Part shown: positions 14,591 to 21,516 of the stretch, piece after piece
How the letters are laid out: every line of letters starts with the position of its first letter
How positions within the stretch are numbered: position 1 is the first letter of the stretch
Assembly: GCA_031262415.1 (NCBI GenBank)
Contig: JAISHT010000058.1
Location: 1 to 35,911 of the forward strand
Reading direction: 5' to 3'
Origin: Elusimicrobiota bacterium
GTDB lineage: Bacteria > Elusimicrobiota > Elusimicrobia > Elusimicrobiales > Elusimicrobiaceae
Length of the DNA stretch: 35,911 nucleotides
Made by a program: the position numbers and the translations under genes
Notes under the pieces: model-generated
The model's input: the letters and a program-made list of their open reading frames with translations, nothing else
Databases searched by the model: none
What the model was told of the DNA's origin: nothing

Positions 14591-15916
14591 TTACTCCGCC
14601 GCAGCAACTTGCGCTTGTGCCGTTGCCTCAGGCTGAACTTGCGTTGCCGTGTCGGCTGTTGCCGCCACTGCCGCCGCAGTAGCTTGCTGCGTAATTTGGT
14701 TAGATAAAGTTTGCATAGGATCTTCTGTTTTATCCAAATTAGCAACGGGTTTAGGTTGAATGGAGCTTATATCAAGCTCTTTCATTTCCCCTTTAACGGG
14801 GCTGCCGGGCTTAACTTTTAATACGCCAGAAGATATAACAACATCGCCATCTTGCAAGCCTTCAACTATAGCAAAATCTTTATAATTGGTGGACTCTACG
14901 GGTTTTAAATTAGCCGTGCCGTTAGCGTCAATAACATATACCATATTGCCTTGCGCTGTGCTTAATACTGCGCCTTGTGGCACTATCATAGCGTTTTCAT
15001 AATTAATGCCTTTTAAAATAATTGTTACAAACTGGCCGGGTTGAAGGGCGCGGCTTTTTTCTGGGTTAGGCAAAGTCGCTTTTATAGAAATTGTGCCGGT
15101 GTTTTGATCTTCGCTAGAGTCAACAAATTTAAGAGAGCCGGTATGGGGGAAGATATTGCCATCTGGCATAACTACCTGCACTTGCATAATACCTTGCCCT
15201 ATTCCTTTTGTAAGGTCGCCATCAACGCTAAATTTGCCGTCTTTATAATTGCGAAGCAAATTATGCCATTGGCTGCTGGGCACGGAAAAGCGTATTTCAA
15301 GCGGGTCTATTTGAACTATATTAAGCAGGAAGCTAGCATCGCCTATGGTGGAAATTAAATTGCCTTCGTCGTATTTATCATTGCGGGTAACGCCGGAAGT
15401 TGGGGCTAATACTTTGGTATAGGTAAGTTCTATATTAGCGTCGTCCACAGTTCCTTGGGCAACTTGTAAATTGGCTTTAGCCCTTTCGTAAGCGGAGAGA
15501 GAATCATCGTGGTCTTTTTGGCTTACGGCATTTTCCTTATAAAGCTTTTTCATTCTATTATAATCGCGTTTTGTGCGGTTAACTTCGGTTTGGGCTTGGG
15601 CTAAAGTGCCTTCTGCTTTTTTAAGAGCGGTTTCATATTGGCTTGGGTCTATTTGGAAAAGCTGCACGCCTTCTTCAACATAATCGCCTTCTTTAAAAAA
15701 TTTCTTCTTTAATATACCGCCAACTTGCGCGCGCACATCAACATCAATAGAGCCTACAATTTGCGCCGGGTATTCAACGTCCCACGGCACGGTTGTTTTT
15801 ACTACTTTAATAGTTTCAACCAGCGGGGCTGCGCTTGTAGCTTGTTTTTTGCTATCGCATGCGCTAAAAGATATTAAGACAAATAAAGCCAAAAGGCCTG
15901 TGCAAACTTTTTTCAT
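14591..15916 (-). CDS. RND efflux periplasmic adaptor (membrane-fusion) lipoprotein
   Basis: The 441-residue periplasmic adaptor (AcrA/MexA family) linking the inner-membrane pump to the outer-membrane channel. The start at 15916 is set by GGAGAG seven bases upstream; it gives a lipoprotein signal ending SFSAC with the lipidated Cys at residue 20. The lipoyl/barrel-sandwich half-motif VRAQVGGILKKKFFKEGD, the alpha-hairpin (about residues 90-160, AQTEVNRTKRDYNRMKKLY), the second half-motif PTSGVTRNDKYDEGN and the beta-barrel domain follow in the normal order. The last 60 residues are Ala/Gln/Thr-rich and unlike the family. It is the first gene of the operon and is divergent from folD. Confidence 0.95.
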   Translation of the reverse strand: MKKVCTGLLALFVLISFSACDSKKQATSAAPLVETIKVVKTTVPWDVEYPAQIVGSIDVDVRAQVGGILKKKFFKEGDYVEEGVQLFQIDPSQYETALKKAEGTLAQAQTEVNRTKRDYNRMKKLYKENAVSQKDHDDSLSAYERAKANLQVAQGTVDDANIELTYTKVLAPTSGVTRNDKYDEGNLISTIGDASFLLNIVQIDPLEIRFSVPSSQWHNLLRNYKDGKFSVDGDLTKGIGQGIMQVQVVMPDGNIFPHTGSLKFVDSSEDQNTGTISIKATLPNPEKSRALQPGQFVTIILKGINYENAMIVPQGAVLSTAQGNMVYVIDANGTANLKPVESTNYKDFAIVEGLQDGDVVISSGVLKVKPGSPVKGEMKELDISSIQPKPVANLDKTEDPMQTLSNQITQQATAAAVAATADTATQVQPEATAQAQVAAAE

Positions 15917-15950
15917 ACACTCTCCATTTTCATTAAATAAAACCATATAA

Positions 15951-15981
15951 ATTATACTATACAATATTTTTTAGTTTGTAA
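15951..15981 (-). promoter_or_regulatory. Probable promoter of the RND efflux operon
   Basis: On the reverse strand TATAAT (15956-15951) is preceded at 19 bases by TTACAA (15981-15976). This gives a leader of about 28 bases before the adaptor gene. The -10 is consensus; the spacing is slightly long. Confidence 0.45.
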
Positions 15982-16008
15982 GTGTTTAGAAAATTTGAAA
16001 AATGCCAT

Positions 16009-16043
16009 TTGTTAGGAGGCTATTTTTTTTGTAATATATAGAT
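16009..16043 (+). promoter_or_regulatory. Promoter of the pur-pyr operon, placed for leaderless folD
   Basis: TTGTTA at 16009-16014 is followed after exactly 17 bases by TAATAT at 16032-16037. The ATG of folD begins six bases after the -10, so the message would start at the start codon. An AGGAGG at 16014-16019 is 24 bases from the ATG, too far to act as a ribosome site. The stretch TTGTAATATATA (16029-16040) recurs upstream of purF. Confidence 0.6.
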
Positions 16044-16913
16044 ATGATATTGGAAGGCAAAACCCTATCAACGCAAATTCGCAGCACTCTAAAAAGTAGA
16101 ATTGAGGCTTGCCAGCAAAAACTGGGCCGTCCGCTAAAACTAGTCGGCGTGGCGTGGCAAGGCGGCTATGCGTCTTATTTATACCTTAAAAAAGAAGTTG
16201 AAGCCGCCGCAAAGCTGGGAGTGCAAGGCCAAGTTGTTGATATAGAACAAAACACCACTTTAGAAGATTTTGTCAATTTAATTAAAAAACTTTCCGCAGA
16301 CGATAATATTGATGCAATTTTAATACCCAAACCTTTGCCTAAACACCTAGATACGCCCGCCGCTTGGGAGGCTCTAGACCCCGCTAAAGATATTGACGGC
16401 GCAGCCGTTTTAAATATTGGCAGGCTCTTTTTATGCAAAACCGCTAGCGAAATTGAAAATATGCAAGACTTTGCGCCGTGCACGGCTAAAGCGGTTTTAA
16501 AATTGCTAGAGTATCATAAAATCCCGCTAAGTGGCGTTGAAACCGCTGTTATTGGCAGAAGCGGCACCGTCGGCAAGCCCGCAGCCCATATGCTTACTTG
16601 CCAAAATGCAACGGTAAAAATTTGCCACTCCAAAACAAAAGATATAAAGGCCTCGCTCTCTTCTTGCGATATTGTGATATGCGCCATAGGCTCGCCAAGG
16701 TTTTTAAAAGCCGATATGATAAAAGAAGGCGCAGTGGTGGTTGATGTCGGCACTAATGAGGACGAAAACGGCTGCTATTGCGGCGATGTTGATTATGAGG
16801 CAGTTTCAAAAAAAGCTTCAGCCATAAGCCCCGTGCCCGGCGGCGTCGGCCCGCTCACCCTAACATTTTTGCTGGAAAATATTGTTATAGCTGCTGAAAG
16901 GAAGATAAAATGA
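16044..16913 (+). CDS. folD: FolD-like methylene-THF dehydrogenase with substituted cyclohydrolase residues
   Basis: A 289-residue member of the FolD family, which oxidises 5,10-methylene-THF with NADP and hydrolyses the product to 10-formyl-THF, the one-carbon donor for PurN and PurH. The Rossmann part is normal: VIGRSGTVGKP (169-179), AIGSPRFLKADMIKEGAVVVDVG and SPVPGGVGPLT. In the catalytic part Tyr47 and Asp118 are kept, but an ungapped alignment with E. coli FolD puts Glu51 at the catalytic Lys54 and Pro95 at Gln98 (ILIPKPLPKHLD); FHP after KDVDG is AAV and PCTP is PCTA. It may be a dehydrogenase only, or have a changed activity. It is first in the long pur-pyr operon and overlaps purC by four bases. 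Confidence 0.82.
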   Translation: MILEGKTLSTQIRSTLKSRIEACQQKLGRPLKLVGVAWQGGYASYLYLKKEVEAAAKLGVQGQVVDIEQNTTLEDFVNLIKKLSADDNIDAILIPKPLPKHLDTPAAWEALDPAKDIDGAAVLNIGRLFLCKTASEIENMQDFAPCTAKAVLKLLEYHKIPLSGVETAVIGRSGTVGKPAAHMLTCQNATVKICHSKTKDIKASLSSCDIVICAIGSPRFLKADMIKEGAVVVDVGTNEDENGCYCGDVDYEAVSKKASAISPVPGGVGPLTLTFLLENIVIAAERKIK

Positions 16914-17791
16914 CCAAACAATTAAACCTGCCTTTACTTAGAAAGGGCAAAGTTCGCGAAGTTTATGACTTGCAAGACAAATTATTAATAGTTGCTTCTG
17001 ACAGAGTTTCCACATTTGACCATATCTTACCCACGCAAATACCGGGTAAAGGCAAAATATTAAGCAAAATAAGCAATTTTTGGTTTAAAACCACAAAAGG
17101 TATTGTTCAAAACCATCTTATTTCAGACAATATTGACGAAATTAATAAAGTTTTACCCGCTGATGTCCAGCTTGATAAAGAATATTACGGGGGCAGAACA
17201 GTTTTAGTTAAAAAAGCCCAGCGCATTGATTTTGAATGCGTCGTGCGTGGATATATTGCAGGCTCGGCTTGGGAAGAGTATAAAAAACAAGGCACTGTTT
17301 GCGGCCAAAAAATGCCGCAGGGTTTATTAAACGCCCAAAAACTTGAAAGCCCAATTTTTACCCCCGCCGCCAAAAATGACGAGGGCCACGATGAAAATGT
17401 CCCCTTCTCTTATATGGAAGAAAAACTTGGCGCAAAACTTGCCGCTGAAATTAAAGAAAAAAGCATTGCCCTCTATAACTTTGGGGAGCAATATTTAAAA
17501 GAGCGGGGCATAATACTAGCCGATACTAAATTTGAGTTTGGTTTAATAAACGGCGAACTTATTTTGATTGACGAGGTTTTGACGCCGGATTCTTCCCGCT
17601 TTTGGGACGCCGCCCATTATAAACCGGGCAGCAACCCCGCCAGCTTTGATAAGCAATTTATACGCGACTATATGGAGCAAACCGGTTGGGATAAAAACAG
17701 CGTTCCCCCGGCGATGAGCCAAGAAATTGTCAACGGCGCCGTAGCAAAATATAACGAGGCGTTAGAAAGAATTACCAAAGGCAGCCTATAA
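16910..17791 (+). CDS. purC: Phosphoribosylaminoimidazole-succinocarboxamide synthase
   Basis: The SAICAR synthetase of de novo purine synthesis (CAIR + Asp + ATP). The 293-residue protein has the length of the yeast/proteobacterial long form. It shows the ATP-site N-terminus GKVREVYD (13-20), ASDRVSTFD, the VVRGYIAGSAWEEY motif, PIFTPAAKNDEGHDEN, ILADTKFEFG and the signature LIDEVLTPDSSRFW; all appear intact. The start overlaps the folD stop (ATGA). The last codons and the stop form the 5' arm and loop of a hairpin with a T7 run, which may attenuate transcription into the following purS gene. The PurE product upstream in the pathway is also encoded in this operon. Confidence 0.96.
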   Translation: MTKQLNLPLLRKGKVREVYDLQDKLLIVASDRVSTFDHILPTQIPGKGKILSKISNFWFKTTKGIVQNHLISDNIDEINKVLPADVQLDKEYYGGRTVLVKKAQRIDFECVVRGYIAGSAWEEYKKQGTVCGQKMPQGLLNAQKLESPIFTPAAKNDEGHDENVPFSYMEEKLGAKLAAEIKEKSIALYNFGEQYLKERGIILADTKFEFGLINGELILIDEVLTPDSSRFWDAAHYKPGSNPASFDKQFIRDYMEQTGWDKNSVPPAMSQEIVNGAVAKYNEALERITKGSL

Positions 17792-17807
17792 ACGGCTGTC
17801 TTTTTTT
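17778..17807 (+). terminator. Possible intra-operon attenuator with the purC stop codon in its loop
   Basis: A 9-bp stem (17778-17786 with 17794-17802, one G-T wobble), loop TATAAAC containing the purC stop TAA, and a T7 run at 17801-17807. It has the form of an intrinsic terminator but sits between co-directional genes of one pathway. Confidence 0.6.
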
Positions 17808-17836
17808 AGCTTTAAACTTTTTGACAGGAGAAGAGA

Positions 17837-18292
17837 ATGGAAAGTTTTGTTGAAGTCTTTTACAAAAAAAATTACGGCGATAGAAAAATTATCCGCATAA
17901 AAAACCGCCTTGCTAGCGTGGGCCTTAAAAATATAAAAGAAATTATCCCAAGCACTATTTATAAAATCAGCGGGGATTATTCTGCGGCGCAAATTAAAAA
18001 AATTGCCCAAAATTTACTAACGGACCCTGTCCTTGAAACAAACCAAATAGGCCTAAGCAAGCCAAAAGATTTTTATAAAGTTGAAGTTTGGATAAGAGAT
18101 AGCTCTACAGATGTCGTCGGCGAAAGCGTAAAATACGCCGTTGCCGCTTTGGGCGAAAGTTTGCCGCTAGGCGTAAGGGTGGGCAATAGTTTTGCTATTA
18201 AAGGTTCTTTTACAAAACCGCAGCTAGAAGCGGCTGTTAAAAAAACATTTGTCAATGAAGTTGTAAATAAATTTACGATAGAGGGTTTTTAA
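17837..18292 (+). CDS. purS: Tandem-duplicated PurS (FGAM synthase small subunit)
   Basis: The accessory subunit of formylglycinamidine ribonucleotide synthase, which bridges PurL and PurQ and aids ammonia transfer. Usual PurS is about 80 residues; this is 151 and contains two copies. Copy 1 (about residues 3-72) begins FVEVFYKKN and ends LLTDPVLETNQIG. Copy 2 (about 80-151) begins YKVEVWIRDSSTDVVGESV, continues VRVGNSFAIKG and ends VNKFTIEGF, and is a clear PurS match. The arrangement equals the N-terminal module of fused PurSL proteins, here as a separate gene. CAGGAGA precedes the ATG; purL starts one base after the stop, so the two are translationally coupled. Confidence 0.85.
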   Translation: MESFVEVFYKKNYGDRKIIRIKNRLASVGLKNIKEIIPSTIYKISGDYSAAQIKKIAQNLLTDPVLETNQIGLSKPKDFYKVEVWIRDSSTDVVGESVKYAVAALGESLPLGVRVGNSFAIKGSFTKPQLEAAVKKTFVNEVVNKFTIEGF

Positions 18293-18293
18293 T

Positions 18294-20684
18294 ATGGAAA
18301 GAAAGCTTAAAGATTTTACTTCTTTATCCGCCTCGGCTTTATGCGCTTTGCAGGGCAATTGCGGTTGGAGTTTGTGCGAAGCCGAAATGTTAGCGGCGCA
18401 AAAATATTTTAAAACTATTGGCCGCGCGCCGACGCAGGCTGAAATGGAAACAGTAGCGCAAACTTGGTCTGAGCATTGCAAACATAAAACTTTTAACGAC
18501 CCTATTTCCTTTCAAAACGGCAATAAAAAAGAACTTATTAAAGAGGGCCTTTTTAAAAGCACGGTTTATAAAGCTACAAAAAAATTAAATAAGAAATGGT
18601 GCCTTTCCGTCTTCAAAGATAATGCCGGCGTAATTGAATTTGGCAAAGATAAAAAATGGGCGCTAGCCTTTAAGGCGGAAACGCACAATCACCCTTGCGC
18701 AGTTGAGCCTTACGGCGGGGCGGAAACTGGCGTCGGTGGCGTTGTGCGCGATATTTTAGGCGTTGGCCTTGGCGCAAAACCCGTTGTAAATACAGATATT
18801 TTTTGCTTTGCGCCGCCAAATTATTCCAAAAAATTACCGCCTGCCGCTTTGCACCCAAAACGCATTATCAACGGCGTTATTGACGGCGTGCGTGATTATG
18901 GCAACCGCCTAGGCATTCCAACGGCGGCCGGCGCAGTTTGGTACGATGATGACTTTGCTCTTAATCCTTTAGTATTTGTCGGCACTATTGGCATAATGCC
19001 AACTTGGGCCGTGCATAAAAAAGTTTATCCGGGCGATTTAGTCGTGGCTATCGGCGGCAGAACTGGGCGGGACGGGCTGCACGGCGCAACATTTTCTAGC
19101 GCAGTTATTGAAGACGCTAGCGAAGTATCCGCAGTGCAAATAGGCCACGCCATTAACGAAAAAAAGGTTTTAGACGCCATGATGAAATTGCAAGCCAAAA
19201 AACTTTATAGAGCCGTTACCGATTGCGGCGCAGGCGGGTTTTCCTCCGCCATTGGCGAGCTTGGCAGCGAGTGCGGCGTTAATATAGACCTTAAAAAAGC
19301 CATTTTGAAAGAGTCAAAAATACAGCCTTGGGAAATTTGGGTTTCGGAATCACAAGAGCGTATGATACTTTGCGTGCCGCCCAAAAACTTAAAAGCGGTT
19401 GAAAAAATCCTAAAAGCGGAAGATTGCGAATATGCCGTCTTAGGTAAATTTACCAAAACAAATAAACTTGAAGTTTATTTTGGCAAAGATAAAATTGTTG
19501 ATTTGGATAATTATTTCCTCCACGGCGGCGTGCCTAAAATTGTGCGCCGCGCCATTTGGCAAACGCCAAAACTTAAAGCCTCCAAACTTAATTTGCCCGC
19601 CAAAAAATACGGCGAACTTTTGCAAAAATGCTTAGCCAATTTAAACGCCTGTTCTAGAGAAGCCATTATCCGCCAATACGACCACGAAGTGCAAGGCGGC
19701 ACGGTGGTAAAGCCATTGCAAGGCATTAAACACGACGGCCCGGGCGACGCTTCCGTTATTTGGCCTGTAAGCGCAACGGGCAATCAAAAAGATTTCAACG
19801 GTTTTGCGGTTTCACACGGCATTAATCCGGAAATTGGCAAGAGCGACCCATATCAAATGGCTCTTAATTGCTGCGACGAGGCCGTGCGTAATTTGCTTTG
19901 CGTTGGGGCAGATATTAATAAAACCGCTTTCCTAGATAATTTCTGCTGGGGTAGCCCGGAAAACCCCAAACTTATGGGTGCGTTAGTTTTAACGGCCAAA
20001 GGCTGCTACGACGGGGCATTAGCTTACGGCGCGCCGTTTATATCGGGCAAAGATAGTTTTTACAATCAAAGTAAAGACGCCGCTGGCAAAGATTTGCCCG
20101 TGCCATCAACCATTTTAATTTCAGCAACTGCGCCTGTTTATGATGTGCGCCGCGCCATAACAATGGATTTAAAAGAAGCAGGCAATGACTTATATATTGT
20201 CGGCCTAACTAAGGACGAACTTGGCCGCTCAACCGCCGCCCAAATACTTGGCATAAAAGATACTTTTGTCCCGGTAGTTGACGCAAAATCAGCTTTAGCG
20301 GCATACAAAAAAATATACGGAGCAATGCAAAAAGGTTTAATTAAAACCGCTCACGATTTAAGCCAAGGCGGGCTTGCTGGCGCGCTAGCGGAAATGGCTT
20401 TTAGCGGCGGGCTTGGCGCAGAAATCAACTTAAACGCTTTGCCTTGCAAAGGCAAACTTTCAGACGGCCAAAAGCTGTTTAGCGAAAGCGCTAGCCGCAT
20501 AATACTTGAAGCCAGCCCAAAAGACGCGGCGGCAATTTCCAAAGCATTAAAAGGCAGCGTTTTTGTAAAAATAGGCAAAGTGTCTGAGGGCAAAAAACTT
20601 GTAGTAAAATACGGCAAAAAAGAAATAATTGCCCAGGATATTAACAAGCTTAAAAAAAGCTGGCAGAGCACAGCGGTTATGTAA
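18294..20684 (+). CDS. purL: Phosphoribosylformylglycinamidine synthase, large subunit
   Basis: The ATP-dependent catalytic subunit converting FGAR to FGAM with ammonia from PurQ. At 796 residues it is longer than B. subtilis PurL (about 740) and matches the PurL part of PurSL fusions. HCKHKTF is at 61-67, ETHNHP at 129-134, and the nucleotide-binding GGAETGVGGVVRD follows; the second half repeats the fold with GDASVIWPVS, DPYQMAL and DEAVRNLLCVGAD. The linker-helix type N-terminus (EAEMLAAQKYF, PTQAEMETVAQTWSEHCKHKTF) is typical of the group. It begins one base after purS. Nothing essential appears lost. Confidence 0.95.
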   Translation: MERKLKDFTSLSASALCALQGNCGWSLCEAEMLAAQKYFKTIGRAPTQAEMETVAQTWSEHCKHKTFNDPISFQNGNKKELIKEGLFKSTVYKATKKLNKKWCLSVFKDNAGVIEFGKDKKWALAFKAETHNHPCAVEPYGGAETGVGGVVRDILGVGLGAKPVVNTDIFCFAPPNYSKKLPPAALHPKRIINGVIDGVRDYGNRLGIPTAAGAVWYDDDFALNPLVFVGTIGIMPTWAVHKKVYPGDLVVAIGGRTGRDGLHGATFSSAVIEDASEVSAVQIGHAINEKKVLDAMMKLQAKKLYRAVTDCGAGGFSSAIGELGSECGVNIDLKKAILKESKIQPWEIWVSESQERMILCVPPKNLKAVEKILKAEDCEYAVLGKFTKTNKLEVYFGKDKIVDLDNYFLHGGVPKIVRRAIWQTPKLKASKLNLPAKKYGELLQKCLANLNACSREAIIRQYDHEVQGGTVVKPLQGIKHDGPGDASVIWPVSATGNQKDFNGFAVSHGINPEIGKSDPYQMALNCCDEAVRNLLCVGADINKTAFLDNFCWGSPENPKLMGALVLTAKGCYDGALAYGAPFISGKDSFYNQSKDAAGKDLPVPSTILISATAPVYDVRRAITMDLKEAGNDLYIVGLTKDELGRSTAAQILGIKDTFVPVVDAKSALAAYKKIYGAMQKGLIKTAHDLSQGGLAGALAEMAFSGGLGAEINLNALPCKGKLSDGQKLFSESASRIILEASPKDAAAISKALKGSVFVKIGKVSEGKKLVVKYGKKEIIAQDINKLKKSWQSTAVM

Positions 20685-20724
20685 AGTTGTTTTTACAAAC
20701 ATTAATAAAAATTTGGGAGTTTAT

Positions 20725-21477
20725 ATGAAAAAGAAAGCTAAAGCTTTAGTTGTTAGAACAGCGGGCATAAATTGCGATATTGAAACAAAACTTGCGCTAG
20801 AAAAAGCAGGCGCAGTAGCCGAGCTTATTCATACTAATGAAATAACTTCAGGCAAAACAAAAATATTAAATTATGATATTTTAATTTTCCCCGGCGGATT
20901 TTCTTACGGCGATGATATTGCCGGCGGTAAAATATGGTCTGTTCATATTGATAAGGTTTACGCAGATGTAAAAAAGTTTATTGATTCTGGCCGCCCGGTT
21001 ATGGGTATTTGCAATGGCTTTCAAGTTTTAACAAAACTTGGTTTCTTGCCAGAAAGTAAAGATAAAAAACAAACCGCAAGTTTAACTTTTAACGATAGCG
21101 GCGTCTTTATAGATAAATGGGTGGAGCTTAAAGTTAATAAAAACAGCCCGTGTATCTTTACTAAAAATCTTAACGACATTATAGAATTGCCCATAGCCCA
21201 CGGCGAAGGCAAAATAGTTATTGACGATAAAACAGTTTTAGAAGAGCTCAAAAAAAATAATTATATCCCGCTTACTTATGTAGATAATCCAAACGGCAGC
21301 GTGCTTGATATTGCCGGCGTTTGCAATAAACGGGGCAATTGTTTTGGCCTTATGCCTCACCCCGAGCGTTATGCAAGCCCGCTTCATCACCCGTCTTGGA
21401 CAAGGCCGCAAATGCAAAAAGTAAAAGCCGCAGGCCTAGAGTTCTTTAAAAATGCGGTAGAGTATTTAAAAGATTAA
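20725..21477 (+). CDS. purQ: Phosphoribosylformylglycinamidine synthase, glutaminase subunit
   Basis: A class I (triad) glutamine amidotransferase supplying ammonia to PurL. In the 250-residue form the catalytic triad is complete: Cys96 in MGICNGFQVL, and His212 and Glu214 in LMPHPERYASP. PGGFSYGDDIAGGKI (56-70) is the PurQ-specific motif. The start is set by GGGAG before the ATG at 20725; a 32-codon extension overlapping the end of purL is rejected. There is a 40-base gap after purL. An intact PurQ glutaminase contrasts with the damaged glutaminase of the PurF encoded next. Confidence 0.95.
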   Translation: MKKKAKALVVRTAGINCDIETKLALEKAGAVAELIHTNEITSGKTKILNYDILIFPGGFSYGDDIAGGKIWSVHIDKVYADVKKFIDSGRPVMGICNGFQVLTKLGFLPESKDKKQTASLTFNDSGVFIDKWVELKVNKNSPCIFTKNLNDIIELPIAHGEGKIVIDDKTVLEELKKNNYIPLTYVDNPNGSVLDIAGVCNKRGNCFGLMPHPERYASPLHHPSWTRPQMQKVKAAGLEFFKNAVEYLKD

Positions 21478-21489
21478 AAAATAATTTAC

Positions 21490-21516
21490 TTGTAATATAT
21501 AAACGGAGGATATGTG
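21490..21516 (+). promoter_or_regulatory. purF ribosome site and GTG start, with a repeated -10-like motif
   Basis: GGAGG at 21505-21509 lies four bases before GTG at 21514 and only two before ATG at 21512. The ATG frame meets a stop at its fifth codon (TAA), so GTG must be the start. TTGTAATATATA at 21490-21501 is identical to the folD -10 region, but no -35 hexamer is seen here. Confidence 0.5.

Noticed and set aside
16013-16019. AGGAGG as the folD ribosome site
   Set aside because: It is 24 bases from the ATG, too distant, and the only start it could serve (TTG at 16029) is followed at once by TAA.
17821-17826. TTGACA as a promoter -35 before purS
   Set aside because: No -10 hexamer is found at 16-18 bases downstream; the sequence is part of the purS ribosome-site region.
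20629-20724. N-terminal extension of purQ overlapping purL
   Set aside because: The added residues have no PurQ similarity and the GGGAG site supports the ATG at 20725.
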